The notes beneath the pieces are model-generated. The model saw only the letters and a program-made list of their open reading frames with translations. It did no database searches and was not told where the DNA came from. Both the position numbers and the translations under genes were made by a program. From Roseibium aquae (GTDB taxonomy: Bacteria; Pseudomonadota; Alphaproteobacteria; Rhizobiales; Stappiaceae), in NCBI RefSeq assembly GCF_008711285.1, contig NZ_VXDC01000005.1:124001-188000 (forward strand): 64,000 nt of DNA, in the 5' to 3' direction. Of this stretch, positions 1 to 9,029 are shown in pieces (within the stretch, counting starts at the first letter, position 1; each line of letters begins with the position of its first letter).

Positions 1-242
1 TGCAGGGCTCTTCCTATCAGGACGTGGTGGCAGCGATGGGCAACCCGCTGGTCGCCATCCTGATGCTTTTGGTCATTCTGTCCGGCGTCTATCACATGAA
101 GCTTGGCATGCAGGTGATCATCGAGGACTACATTCATTCCGAGGGCAAGAAGGTCCTGGCTCTTCTCGGCAACACCTTCTTCTGCGCCCTGATCGGTCTG
201 GGCACATTGTTCGCTGTGCTCAAGCTTGGCTTTGGAGGATAA
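1..242 (+). CDS. sdhD: Succinate dehydrogenase membrane anchor subunit (SdhD), 3' part only
   Basis: The gene runs in from the left window edge in frame 3 and ends with TAA at 240-242, so only about the last 79 residues are visible. These hold two hydrophobic segments separated by a short polar stretch containing [13 protein letters not shown], the usual signature of the SdhD anchor, which helps hold haem b and quinone in complex II of the inner membrane. sdhA follows after 5 bases, so sdhD, sdhA and sdhB are one transcript; sdhC should lie just upstream. The identification rests on the motif together with the position before sdhA. Confidence 0.9.
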   Translation, partial: QGSSYQDVVAAMGNPLVAILMLLVILSGVYHMKLGMQVIIEDYIHSEGKKVLALLGNTFFCALIGLGTLFAVLKLGFGG

Positions 243-247
243 CCCGA

Positions 248-2074
248 ATGGCCAAAACTTATGATTTCACCGACCACAAATACGATGTGGTTGTCGTCGG
301 CGCCGGTGGCGCGGGCCTGCGCGCCACGCTCGGCATGGCCGAGCAAGGCCTGCGCACGGCCTGCATCACCAAGGTGTTTCCAACCCGCTCGCACACGGTG
401 GCGGCCCAGGGCGGCATTGCCGCGTCCTTGCAGAACATGACGCCGGACAGCTGGCAGTGGCACATGTATGACACCGTGAAAGGCTCTGATTGGCTCGGCG
501 ACACCGACGCGATGGAGTACCTGGCAAGGGAAGCGCCCAAGGCGGTTTACGAACTTGAGCATTATGGCGTCCCGTTCTCGCGGACAGAAGACGGCAAGAT
601 CTATCAGCGCCCCTTTGGCGGGCACATGCAGAATTACGGCGAAGGCCCCCCGGTGCAGCGGACCTGCGCCGCGGCCGACCGGACCGGCCATGCCATCCTG
701 CACACGCTCTATGGTCAGTCGCTCAGAAACAACGCCGAATTTTTCATCGAGTATTTCGCGCTCGACCTGATCATGTCCGAAGACGGCGTGTGTCAGGGGG
801 TGATTGCCTGGAACCTGGATGACGGCACGATCCACCGTTTCGCCGCCAAGATGGTTGTGCTGGCGACCGGCGGATACGGCCGGGCCTATTTCTCGGCGAC
901 ATCCGCGCACACATGCACCGGCGATGGCGGCGGGATGGTGGCCCGGGCGGGCCTGCCGTTGCAGGACATGGAGTTCGTGCAATTCCACCCGACCGGCATC
1001 TACGGCTCAGGCTGCCTGATTACCGAAGGAGCGCGCGGTGAAGGCGGATACCTGGTCAATTCCGAGGGTGAGCGGTTCATGGAGCGCTATGCGCCGTCCG
1101 CCAAGGACCTGGCCTCGCGCGACGTTGTGTCCCGCTGCATGACGATGGAAATCCGCGAAGGCCGGGGCGTGGGCAAGAACAAGGACCACATCTATCTGCA
1201 CCTGGATCATCTGGACCCGGCCCTGCTGGCCGAGCGTCTGCCGGGTATCTCCGAGTCCGCCCGCATCTTTGCCGGTGTCGACGTGACCAAGGAGCCGATC
1301 CCGGTGCTGCCGACGGTCCATTACAACATGGGCGGCATTCCGACCAATTACTGGGGTGAGGTGCTCGATGCCTCCGGCGATCATCCGAACCGGATCCAGC
1401 CCGGCTTGATGGCTGTGGGCGAGGCGGGTTGCGCCTCGGTGCACGGCGCCAACCGCCTTGGATCCAACTCGCTGATCGACCTGGTCGTGTTCGGCCGGGC
1501 AGCAGCGATCCGGGCGGCCGAGGTCGTCGATCCCAAGGAAGCGGTCCCGACGCCCAACGAGGCATCCTGCGACAAGATCATGGCCCGTTTCGACAAGCTC
1601 CGGCACGCGGACGGCAGCACGCCGACCGCCGAGTTGCGGGACCAGATGCAGCGCGCCATGCAGGAAGATGCGGCCGTATTCCGGACCCAGGAAACACTTG
1701 CGCAAGGCTGCCAGCGGCTGGACAAGATCTGGTCCGGCCTGAATGACGTCAAAGTGTCTGACCGGTCGATGATCTGGAACTCCGATCTGGTCGAGACGCT
1801 GGAGCTTGAAAACCTGATGGCCAACGCCATCACAACGGTTTACAGCGCGGAGGCCCGCAAGGAATCGCGCGGCGCGCATGCCCGTGAGGACTTCAAGGAT
1901 GGACCGCTGTCCGGCCGAAACGATGATGATTGGCGCAAGCACTCGCTCAGCTGGGTCGATGAGGACGGCAAGGTGAAGCTGGACTACCGTCCGGTGATCA
2001 CTGACCCGCTGACGCCGTTCCAGAACGGCGGTATCGATCCTCAGAAAATCGCGCCGAAGGCACGGGTGTATTGA
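248..2074 (+). CDS. sdhA: Succinate dehydrogenase flavoprotein subunit
   Basis: Catalytic subunit of complex II; it oxidises succinate to fumarate and passes electrons to SdhB. The 608 residues match the family length. The dinucleotide-binding motif VVVGAGGAG lies near residues 15-23, and His49 in [10 protein letters not shown] is the residue expected to bind FAD covalently. The conserved ASRDVVSR stretch, with its substrate-binding Arg, lies further on. The start is an ATG just after the sdhD stop, preceded by GGAGGATAAC. It is the second gene of the visible sdh operon. No defects were seen. Confidence 0.98.
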   Translation: MAKTYDFTDHKYDVVVVGAGGAGLRATLGMAEQGLRTACITKVFPTRSHTVAAQGGIAASLQNMTPDSWQWHMYDTVKGSDWLGDTDAMEYLAREAPKAVYELEHYGVPFSRTEDGKIYQRPFGGHMQNYGEGPPVQRTCAAADRTGHAILHTLYGQSLRNNAEFFIEYFALDLIMSEDGVCQGVIAWNLDDGTIHRFAAKMVVLATGGYGRAYFSATSAHTCTGDGGGMVARAGLPLQDMEFVQFHPTGIYGSGCLITEGARGEGGYLVNSEGERFMERYAPSAKDLASRDVVSRCMTMEIREGRGVGKNKDHIYLHLDHLDPALLAERLPGISESARIFAGVDVTKEPIPVLPTVHYNMGGIPTNYWGEVLDASGDHPNRIQPGLMAVGEAGCASVHGANRLGSNSLIDLVVFGRAAAIRAAEVVDPKEAVPTPNEASCDKIMARFDKLRHADGSTPTAELRDQMQRAMQEDAAVFRTQETLAQGCQRLDKIWSGLNDVKVSDRSMIWNSDLVETLELENLMANAITTVYSAEARKESRGAHAREDFKDGPLSGRNDDDWRKHSLSWVDEDGKVKLDYRPVITDPLTPFQNGGIDPQKIAPKARVY

Positions 2075-2161
2075 TCAGGCCGGTGCCGGAGATCCAGCAC
2101 CCGTCGATGGAACGAGACGGCCCGGACGCGACATGCGGGCCCCAACGCGGAGCATGAAAAG

Positions 2162-2944
2162 ATGGTTCAGCTGACGCTTCCCCGGAACTCTCAGGTGACG
2201 GATGGAAAGGCTTGGCCGAAGCCGGACGGAGCCACAAACCTCGTCGAATACCGGATCTACAGATGGAATCCGGATGAAGGACGGAATCCTCGCGTCGACA
2301 CCTACTACGTCGACCGCGACGATTGCGGGCCGATGGTTCTCGACGGGCTGATCTACATCAAGAACAAGATCGATCCGACATTGACCTTCCGCCGGTCCTG
2401 CCGGGAAGGGATTTGCGGGTCCTGCGCGATGAACATCGATGGCACCAACACGCTGGCCTGCACAAAGGGCATGGACGAGGTTGCCGGCGATGTGGTCAAG
2501 ATCTATCCGCTGCCGCATCTGCCCGTGGTCAAGGATCTGGTGCCGGATCTGACCCGGTTCTACGCGCAGCACCGGTCGATCGAGCCCTGGCTGAAGACCA
2601 CGACGCCAACGCCCGAAAAGGAATGGCGCCAGTCCCATGAGGATCGTGCCAAGCTGGATGGCCTGTATGAGTGCATCCTGTGCGCTTGTTGCTCCACCTC
2701 CTGCCCGAGCTACTGGTGGAACGGGGACCGGTATCTGGGCCCTGCCATCTTGCTGCAGGCCTATCGCTGGCTGATCGACAGCCGCGACGAGGCGACCGGC
2801 GAGCGGCTGGACAATCTGGAAGACCCGTTCCGGCTCTACCGCTGCCACACGATCATGAACTGCGCACAGGCCTGCCCCAAAGGCCTCAACCCGGCCAAGG
2901 CAATTGCCGAGATCAAGAAGATGATGGTCGAACGCCGGGTTTGA
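2162..2944 (+). CDS. sdhB: Succinate dehydrogenase iron-sulfur subunit
   Basis: Electron-transfer subunit of complex II, 260 residues. The [2Fe-2S] ligands are seen as C80, C85, C88 and C100 (CREGICGSC followed by a later Cys). The C-terminal half has the [4Fe-4S] and [3Fe-4S] cysteines in [11 protein letters not shown] and [14 protein letters not shown]. The 87-base gap after sdhA has no clear promoter, so it is taken as the last gene of the operon. A strong terminator follows at 2985. Confidence 0.98.
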   Translation: MVQLTLPRNSQVTDGKAWPKPDGATNLVEYRIYRWNPDEGRNPRVDTYYVDRDDCGPMVLDGLIYIKNKIDPTLTFRRSCREGICGSCAMNIDGTNTLACTKGMDEVAGDVVKIYPLPHLPVVKDLVPDLTRFYAQHRSIEPWLKTTTPTPEKEWRQSHEDRAKLDGLYECILCACCSTSCPSYWWNGDRYLGPAILLQAYRWLIDSRDEATGERLDNLEDPFRLYRCHTIMNCAQACPKGLNPAKAIAEIKKMMVERRV

Positions 2945-2984
2945 TTTTCCCGAAGCGATTGCTTCTGAAAAATGGAAAAACAGG

Positions 2985-3018
2985 AAACCGCTCCGGAGAA
3001 ATCCGTGGCGGTTTTTTT
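2985..3018 (+). terminator. Rho-independent terminator after sdhB
   Basis: AAACCGC at 2985-2991 pairs with GCGGTTT at 3008-3014. The stem extends inward with one wobble and one mismatch to a GAAA loop, and is followed by a run of seven T. It lies 41 bases after the sdhB stop and ends the sdh operon. Confidence 0.85.
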
Positions 3019-3132
3019 GCGTTCTGTAGGGAGCTTTCACTTTGGCCAGCCAAACGAGTGAGTGGCGCCTGAGCACGGATAGGACACCACTGCCCACAAG
3101 ATCCATTCCGTAAACCCGCGCCTTGATCCGCG

Positions 3133-3324
3133 GTGCTTGAAGAGCGCTTGGTCTATCGTCCGTCAAGCACACCAAAACCCGCCGCAAGGTTGCCCTTCGG
3201 CGTTACGCTCAAGGCCGGGTCCCAAAACCGATGGGAGTGGCGAGGTGCGGCAGGCTTTGCCTGCGCAGTTTGAGTGTTTTACTGTTTCTTCGGCAAAAGC
3301 TGTCACACCTCGCCCGGGCTTTTT
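3133..3324 (+). ncRNA. Candidate structured RNA downstream of sdhB (unknown family)
   Basis: Consecutive inverted repeats are visible. GTGCTTGA (3133-3140) pairs with TCAAGCAC (3163-3170). CGCCG-C-AAGG pairs with CCTTCGGCG (3180-3202, one bulged C). GGCGAGGTG (3239-3247) pairs with CACCTCGCC (3306-3314) and encloses the hairpin GCAGGC-TTT-GCCTGC (3250-3264). AAGGCCGGG (3211-3219) can pair with CCCGGGCTT (3313-3321) with one mismatch, directly before TTTTT. The last part resembles an RNA with its own terminator. It matches no RNA family I can recall (not SRP RNA, RNase P RNA or tmRNA), and no promoter is clear. It could instead be a repeated palindromic element. Confidence 0.4.
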
Positions 3325-3685
3325 GATCTGGAAGGCAGGCCTCGATTCCCGCCAGGCCCGCGCGATGTGTCAGATCGCCGCCGCAATGGACCCAGCCGGG
3401 AGGAGCGCCGGATCATGCGACAGACCGCTTGGCGCCTCAACCAGCAGACCGGAGACGGTGACGTTACCCCGAACTCTCAGCCTTCGCCCGTCCCGCTCCG
3501 CCCTGCCGGCCGGTCCGGGACAGGGGCCCATTTGAGCGGGCACGGCAATAGTATAGGGCCGGCCGCAGGGAGCGTGGATAAGTTTTTTGGCCGGTTGGCG
3601 GTTTCGAATGCTGCCCACATTTGGTCTGTCGCAAAAGGCCATTATCATGGCAGCACTGCGAAACCAGCGTTGCACCGGAGACACC

Positions 3686-4663
3686 ATGAGTGGATTGCTG
3701 GCCCTTCTTGACGACGTTGCTGGTATTGCGAAGGTGGCGGCGGCCTCAGTGGATGATGTCATCGGTCAGGCCGCCAAAGCGGGCACCAAGGCTGCCGGGG
3801 CCGTGATTGATGATACGGCGGTCACCCCGAAGTATGTCGCCGGTTTCGCGCCGGCCCGCGAATTGCCGATCGTCTGGCGGATCGCGAAGGGCTCTCTGAA
3901 AAACAAACTGGTTTTTCTCCTGCCAATTGGCTTGCTGCTCAACACGTTCTTGCCCGGGATCATTACGCCGCTCTTGATGCTCGGCGGGGCGTATTTGTGT
4001 TTTGAAGGCGCGGAGAAGATCTATCACCTCTTCGCGCCCGCCCATCACGATGCCGATCTGCCGGAAGATCTGGTACAGGACCCGACCCATCTTGAGGAAC
4101 AAAAGGTTTCCGGGGCAATCAAGACGGATTTCATCTTGTCGGCGGAAATCATGACGATTGCCCTTTCGGAGATTCCCCATGGCAGCCTCTGGATGGAGGC
4201 GTCCGCGCTGGCGATCGTCGCTGTAGGGATCACGCTCATGGTCTATGGATCCGTGGCCTTGATCGTGAAGGCCGACGATTTTGGCCTGTATTTGTCGGCG
4301 GAGGGCAGCCTGCCGGTCACCCGCGCTTTGGGCAGGGGGATCGTCAAGGCGATGCCGGGGATAATGAAGGTGCTGATGACGGTCGGTACGGCGGCCATGC
4401 TCTGGGTCGGCGGGTCAATCCTAATACATGGGCTTAGTGACCTTGGGATGGGCGGGCTCTATGACACGATCCACGCCATCGCCCATGGTCTTTCCCATGC
4501 GATTGGCCTGGCGGAAGGTTTCCTGATCTGGCTTGTGAAGGCAACTCTGGACGGGGTCTTCGGTTTGGCTTTTGGTCTGCTTTTGATCCCGATGGTCAAC
4601 AAGGTCCTTGCGCCAGGCTGGCAGGCAGTGCGGGGTACACAGGCGGAGGCAAACCGGCACTGA
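3686..4663 (+). CDS. DUF808 (YedI-like) inner-membrane protein
   Basis: 325-residue integral membrane protein of the DUF808 family, whose function is unknown. It opens with the family hallmark SGLLALLDDVAGIAKVAAAS, continues with a conserved linker (AVTPKYVAGFAPARELPIVW) and then several hydrophobic helices. The start at 3686 is chosen because the family begins with MSGLLALLDD and ACCGGAG precedes it; the in-frame codon at 3587 would add an unconserved leader. It stands alone and converges on the symporter gene at 4770. Confidence 0.88.
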   Translation: MSGLLALLDDVAGIAKVAAASVDDVIGQAAKAGTKAAGAVIDDTAVTPKYVAGFAPARELPIVWRIAKGSLKNKLVFLLPIGLLLNTFLPGIITPLLMLGGAYLCFEGAEKIYHLFAPAHHDADLPEDLVQDPTHLEEQKVSGAIKTDFILSAEIMTIALSEIPHGSLWMEASALAIVAVGITLMVYGSVALIVKADDFGLYLSAEGSLPVTRALGRGIVKAMPGIMKVLMTVGTAAMLWVGGSILIHGLSDLGMGGLYDTIHAIAHGLSHAIGLAEGFLIWLVKATLDGVFGLAFGLLLIPMVNKVLAPGWQAVRGTQAEANRH

Positions 4664-4769
4664 CCGGCCGATATCATAGACATGCGTGTTGCCGCAGCCG
4701 TATCCGGTCATCGACCCTGCCACTTTGCCTGCCTGTGTTCCGGGCCTGACATGCGGCCGAGCATCTGCC

Positions 4770-5651
4770 CTACAACAGACCATCCGGAATTGTCTGTTCG
4801 GCTGCTGTGTTGGCGCGGCGGAAGATGAGGGTAACGGCCGTTGAGGTGAGGACAATAAACAGGGAATAGAGCGCGCCCACCGCCATGATCGATTGCTGTT
4901 CCTCGCCGGAAAAGGTGAGCGCGATGATCGCAATGGCAAGGGGCGCGTTTTGAATGCCGGTTTCCAGCGCGACCGTGCGCACATTGCGCGGATGCAGTTT
5001 CAGCGCGCGGGCGAAAAGATAGCCGACTGTGATCCCAAACACGCCCAGCATGATCGCCGCGAAATAGGTGGACGGGGTCGTGGACAGGAGAAACTGCCAG
5101 TTCCGCGGCACCCAGGAAATGGCGATGAAGGCAATGAAGACCAGCGCCAGGACGGAGCCGAAGAATTCAGTGACGGCGCCCGCATTGGCGTTGAGCCGCC
5201 GCAGTCCCATACCGATCCCGACCGGGATCAGGAGGATGACCAGGGTGGCGACGATATTCTCGCGCGGGATCTCCAGATCGAGCGCCGAGGCGTAGACCAG
5301 CAGGACGAGCGGGATCAGGAGCACGCCAAAGACCGTCGATGTCACGGTCATCAGAACGGACAGCGCCAGGTTGCCCTTGGAGAAGTAGGTGAAAATGTTC
5401 GACGTGGTTCCGCCCGGCATGCAGGAGACAATCAGCAGGCCAAGGGCGATTGGCGCGGGAAGGCCGAGCGCGAGTGTCATGAGAAAACCGATCAAGGGCA
5501 TGAACCCGTATTGAGAGATCACGCCGACCGCTAGCCCGTAGGGCCGGCGCAGGGCCAGGTAGAAATCGCGGGGGGTGAGCGAGGCGCCCATGCCCAGCAT
5601 GATGACGAAAATCATGGCTGCAAGCAGCGCTTGCTCGAATGCACCGATCAT
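4770..5651 (-). CDS. Bile acid:sodium symporter (BASS/SBF) family transporter
   Basis: 293-residue polytopic membrane protein of the SBF/BASS family, sodium-coupled importers of organic anions. The family motifs SCMPGGTTSN and ETGIQNAPLAIAI (the conserved E and Q-N of the Na+ sites) are present, with about nine or ten hydrophobic segments. Its ATG lies 3 bases beyond the stop of the acyl-CoA ligase gene on the same strand, so the two are very probably co-transcribed. This suggests, but does not show, that the imported acid is activated by the neighbouring ligase. The substrate cannot be told from sequence. Confidence 0.88.
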   Translation of the reverse strand: MIGAFEQALLAAMIFVIMLGMGASLTPRDFYLALRRPYGLAVGVISQYGFMPLIGFLMTLALGLPAPIALGLLIVSCMPGGTTSNIFTYFSKGNLALSVLMTVTSTVFGVLLIPLVLLVYASALDLEIPRENIVATLVILLIPVGIGMGLRRLNANAGAVTEFFGSVLALVFIAFIAISWVPRNWQFLLSTTPSTYFAAIMLGVFGITVGYLFARALKLHPRNVRTVALETGIQNAPLAIAIIALTFSGEEQQSIMAVGALYSLFIVLTSTAVTLIFRRANTAAEQTIPDGLL

Positions 5652-5654
5652 GGA

Positions 5655-7376
5655 TCACTCCGCCGCCAGGCTGCGCAGTTCTTCCGCGCGCAGGTCTTTT
5701 CTCAAGATCTTCCCGACATTCGACTTCGGCAACTCGCTGCGGAACTCGATCTGTTTGGGCACTTTGTAGGCGGTCAAATGCTCCTTGCAATGCGCCCGGA
5801 TGTCAGCCGCCGTCAGGCTCTTGTCACTCAGGACGATGAAGGCCTTTACCGCTTCCCCGGTTGCCGCGTCGGGCACACCGATCACCGCGGATTCGAAAAT
5901 GCCGGGGTGGCTGGCAAGGCAATCCTCGACTTCGTTGGGATAGACATTGAAGCCGGAGACCACCACCATGTCCTTCTTTCGATCCACAATGGTGAAGTAT
6001 CCATCGGGATCCATGACGCCGATATCGCCGGTCAAAAACCAGCCGTCCCGCATCACGGCGGCAGTTTCCTCCGGCTTTTTCCAATAGCCTGCCATCACCT
6101 GCGGCCCTTTGGCCGCGATCTCGCCGCGCGTCCCTTGCGGCACCGGCTGGCCGGTTTCGTCCACACACCGCAACAAGGTTGAAGGAACGGGCACACCGAT
6201 CGAACCGTCCCGTGTCTTTCCCATGGGATTGAAACTCAGGACCGGCGAAGTCTCCGTCAGACCATAGCCTTGCAAGACCGTTTTGCCAGTCACCGCCTCC
6301 CAGCGCCTTGCGACATCGGCCTGGAGGGCCATGCCGCCGGCCGAGGCAAGCTTGAGGTGCCTTGGCGGACTGTCGCGGAACCATAGCTCGTTGTTCAGTC
6401 CGTTGAACAGGGTGTTCACCCCGCTCATCCAGGTGATCTTGTAGTTCTCGAATGCCCGTTTGAGATTTGTGAGCGGTCTGGGGCTGGGGATCAGGATGTT
6501 TCGCCCTCCGACCCAAAAGAAGGCTAGAAAATTCACCGTGAACGCGAAGATGTGATACATCGGCAAGGCCGTGAGCGCGACTTCCGTTCCCCGTTTGATC
6601 GCCGGGATCATTTCGAGCGACTGCTCCATGTTCATGATCAGGTTCTTGTGGGTGAGCATCGCACCTTTGGCCACGCCTGTCGTTCCGCCGGTATATTGCA
6701 AACATGCGAGATCGTCGGGCGCGATGTCCTGGTGATAAGCGTCCACCTCGATATGATCCTGCGCTTGATGCGTCCGTCCGGCGGCAAGCGCATCCGGGAA
6801 CCGGATATGGGGAACCTCGATCGGTTTGACGGACCGGTCCCAGTATTTTTGAACCAGCCCTATGATCTCCCTTGGCAGGCTGGGGAGAAACTCCGCCACC
6901 CGGGTGACAATAATGTTTGGAATGGGATGCCCGCGGGTCGCTGCCGGGATCTTCTCGGCGAACATGTCGGCAATGACCAGGGCGTGCGGTTCGCAGTCCA
7001 GGAATTGCCGCGCCATTTCATCTGCCGTGTAGAGCGGATTGACATTCACCAGCACGCAGCCGGCTTTCAAGACGCCAAAGGCGGCAACCGGAAAGGCGAG
7101 GCCATTTGGCATTTGCAGGGCCACGCGGTCGCCCTTTGTCAGCCCCGCAACTTCCCTCAGATAAACGGCAAAGGCATCTGACATCTCGTCGACCTGCTGG
7201 AACGTCAGTGTGCCGTTCATGCCATTGGGCATGCAAGTGGTGAACGCCGGAGCGCTGGCGTATGTGTTGGCAACCGACCGCACCAGGGCACCGATGTTCC
7301 GGTAGGATGGCGCATCAATGTCCGTCCGCATCTCTGGTTCGTAATAGGCCGCCCAAGGGCGATCATCTGCCGTCAT
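5655..7376 (-). CDS. fadD: Long-chain fatty-acid/acyl-CoA ligase (FadD-like)
   Basis: 573-residue AMP-forming ligase that activates a carboxylic acid, usually a fatty acid, to its CoA thioester. The P-loop-like motif YTGGTTGVAKGAML, the adenylate motif GYGLTETSPV and the C-terminal hinge/lysine region with GWFLTGDIG and VDRKKDMVVVSGFNVYPNEVE are all visible. The start at 7376 is preceded by GGGAGG at good spacing; the longer open frame to 7481 adds an unconserved leader. It is first in an operon with the SBF transporter. The acyl-chain preference cannot be read from the sequence. Confidence 0.9.
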   Translation of the reverse strand: MTADDRPWAAYYEPEMRTDIDAPSYRNIGALVRSVANTYASAPAFTTCMPNGMNGTLTFQQVDEMSDAFAVYLREVAGLTKGDRVALQMPNGLAFPVAAFGVLKAGCVLVNVNPLYTADEMARQFLDCEPHALVIADMFAEKIPAATRGHPIPNIIVTRVAEFLPSLPREIIGLVQKYWDRSVKPIEVPHIRFPDALAAGRTHQAQDHIEVDAYHQDIAPDDLACLQYTGGTTGVAKGAMLTHKNLIMNMEQSLEMIPAIKRGTEVALTALPMYHIFAFTVNFLAFFWVGGRNILIPSPRPLTNLKRAFENYKITWMSGVNTLFNGLNNELWFRDSPPRHLKLASAGGMALQADVARRWEAVTGKTVLQGYGLTETSPVLSFNPMGKTRDGSIGVPVPSTLLRCVDETGQPVPQGTRGEIAAKGPQVMAGYWKKPEETAAVMRDGWFLTGDIGVMDPDGYFTIVDRKKDMVVVSGFNVYPNEVEDCLASHPGIFESAVIGVPDAATGEAVKAFIVLSDKSLTAADIRAHCKEHLTAYKVPKQIEFRSELPKSNVGKILRKDLRAEELRSLAAE

Positions 7377-7568
7377 CGTCTGCCTCCCGTGCCGGTCCCG
7401 ATCGAATGCCCTTGGAAAGGGTGCTTTCTTGGTGAAGCGGGAATCCAGAAAGCTACCATAGGATGTGTGGCGGGCGAGCAAAAGTAATTTGCATCAGGGG
7501 CGGTGGAGCAGGAGCGTCCCGGGCAGGCCGATGCACCTGACGCCGATCCGGCAAGGCAGGATGACAAC

Positions 7569-7595
7569 AAAAAAGGCCGGGGTGATCCGGCCTTT
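7569..7595 (-). terminator. Terminator of the cold-shock gene
   Basis: Read on the minus strand, AAAGGCCGG pairs with CCGGCCTTT around a six-base loop and runs into T residues. It lies 55 bases beyond the csp stop codon. Confidence 0.8.
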
Positions 7596-7649
7596 CGCTT
7601 ATTGAACAGCGCACCGCCTGTGCAGAACGGCGGTTTGGCGCGTCAAATA

Positions 7650-7859
7650 TTATACTTCTTGGAGGTTGTCGGCGGCGGACTTGCCGGAGCGGCGGTCCTG
7701 AACAACTTCGAAGCTGACTTTTTGGCCTTCGTTCAGCGTGCGCATTCCGGCGCGCTCGACTGCGGAAATGTGAACGAAAACGTCGTTCGAGCCGTCTTCC
7801 GGCTGAATGAAGCCATAGCCTTTGTCGGAATTGAAGAATTTTACGGTACCGATGGTCAT
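7650..7859 (-). CDS. cspA: Cold-shock protein (CspA family)
   Basis: 69-residue single-domain RNA chaperone that melts RNA secondary structure. RNP1 (KGYGFI, residues 13-18) and RNP2 (VFVHIS, residues 27-32) are intact. The ribosome site AAAGGA lies about 8 bases before the ATG. It stands alone, with its own terminator at 7569 and a long upstream non-coding stretch that could hold a structured leader, as is common for csp genes. Whether it is cold-induced cannot be told here. Confidence 0.95.
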   Translation of the reverse strand: MTIGTVKFFNSDKGYGFIQPEDGSNDVFVHISAVERAGMRTLNEGQKVSFEVVQDRRSGKSAADNLQEV

Positions 7860-8291
7860 AACGATGTCCTTTCAATCGGTCAGTGTAGGTTACGCAGAAC
7901 GCACATGCATCCTGCGAGGGATCGTCGACGTTGAAGGGAAATTCGTTAGAAACACGGCGAACCGCGCAGTACCAAGTTCCGGCAAACAAGATCGATGCGC
8001 TTCTCATAGCGGATTTCGATGGTCAAAAAAAGACAGTGCTGCGAAAATAGTTTGTCCATCCGTTGTTTTTGGGTTCCGGTTTGAGACGGTGGAGTGATTG
8101 TCTATCCTTTTCCGGCTGTGTCAGCCGGTCCGGTTGCAGCGGCGGCAGAGTCAGACCCCGCATGCCGTGATGTGTTGACAGGCCATACTCACAAATGGAT
8201 CACGCGGTTTTGCTGATTGGGCATCGGTTTGTCAGTTGTTTGACGCTGGATGTGCCTTAACTGGGAAGGCAATTCGAACGGAGGAGCGCAC
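7860..8291. other. 432-base divergent intergenic region between cspA and msrA
   Basis: It must hold the cspA promoter and leader (minus strand) and the msrA promoter (plus strand). I found no clear -35/-10 pair, strong hairpin or small gene. It is less GC-rich than the flanking genes, as expected for promoter DNA. Confidence 0.5.
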
Positions 8292-8936
8292 ATGAAACGC
8301 TTTACACCCCATGCCCTTGCTTTTGCGCTTGCCTGCGGTGGCATGGGCAATCCCGCCAAGGCGGAAACGGCTTTGTTCGCCGGTGGTTGCTTTTGGTGCG
8401 TGGAGGCTGATCTTCAAAAGCTCCCGGGGGTGAAGGATGTCATTTCCGGCTATGCGGGTGGGCAAACCGAAAATCCGACTTACAAGACCTACGAAAGCGG
8501 CGGGCACCGCGAAGTCGTGAAGGTGGAATTTGACGAAAGCCAGATCAGCTATCGCGAACTGACCGACATTTTCCTGCGCACGATCGATGTGACCGACGCG
8601 GGTGGGCAGTTTTGCGACCGGGGCTATGGTTATTCCAGCGCGATTTATCCGCTGAATGAAGCCCAGGCGAAAGCCGCGAGCGCGGCCGTTGCGGACGCGG
8701 AAAAAAGCCTCGATCGGAAGATCTTCACTCCGGTCGAAGGACCGGCCGTCTTCTGGCCAGCGGAGGATTTTCACCAAGAATACTACCGCAGCGATGTCCG
8801 GACTTTGACCCGGTTCGGCTATGTGACCCGCGCCGATGCCTACCAAGGCTACCGGCAGGCCTGCCGGCGGGATGAAACGGTCAGGCGGGTTTGGGGCGAA
8901 CAAGCCTTCAAGGGGATTCCCGGCATGGGGTCGTGA
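8292..8936 (+). CDS. msrA: Peptide methionine-(S)-S-oxide reductase, secreted form
   Basis: 214-residue MsrA that reduces methionine-S-sulfoxide in oxidised proteins. The catalytic motif GCFWC holds Cys33 (nucleophile) and Cys36. The first 25 residues (basic start, hydrophobic core, ending NPAKAE) look like a signal peptide, so the enzyme probably works in the periplasm. Conserved QFCDRGYGYSSAIYP and EDFHQEYY stretches support the family. The start at 8292 follows GGAGGAGCG; an in-frame upstream codon at 8250 lacks this. No msrB is nearby. Confidence 0.93.
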   Translation: MKRFTPHALAFALACGGMGNPAKAETALFAGGCFWCVEADLQKLPGVKDVISGYAGGQTENPTYKTYESGGHREVVKVEFDESQISYRELTDIFLRTIDVTDAGGQFCDRGYGYSSAIYPLNEAQAKAASAAVADAEKSLDRKIFTPVEGPAVFWPAEDFHQEYYRSDVRTLTRFGYVTRADAYQGYRQACRRDETVRRVWGEQAFKGIPGMGS

Positions 8937-9029
8937 CCGGCGCTGTGCGTTGCGTCCCGGAGCCATTCTGGTTCAGGTTGAAGCGGTAAGTAAGATCCAA
9001 TCTTGTCGAGAAGCGCTCGAGAGCGCCGT

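Larger units (their letters stand above)
2945..3685. other. 741-base gene-free stretch after the sdh operon
   Basis: Apart from the terminator at 2985 and the hairpin series at 3133-3324, nothing is recognised. Open frames here on both strands have no family signature or convincing ribosome site. 3325-3670 is GC-rich and unstructured apart from GGCC-type palindromes. The last bases carry the ribosome site of the DUF808 gene. Confidence 0.6.

Noticed and set aside
2075-3187. Long minus-strand open frame antisense to sdhB
   Set aside because: It is a high-GC shadow of sdhB: low complexity, no family motif, no ribosome site. The part beyond sdhB covers the hairpin region and has no protein-like features.
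3370-3762. Possible small gene on the minus strand before the DUF808 gene
   Set aside because: No ribosome site, no family signature, overlaps the start of the DUF808 gene, and composition fits non-coding GC-rich DNA.
9013-9026. GCGCTC-GA-GAGCGC hairpin between msrA and recQ as a terminator
   Set aside because: Two-base loop, only six pairs and no T-run on either strand.
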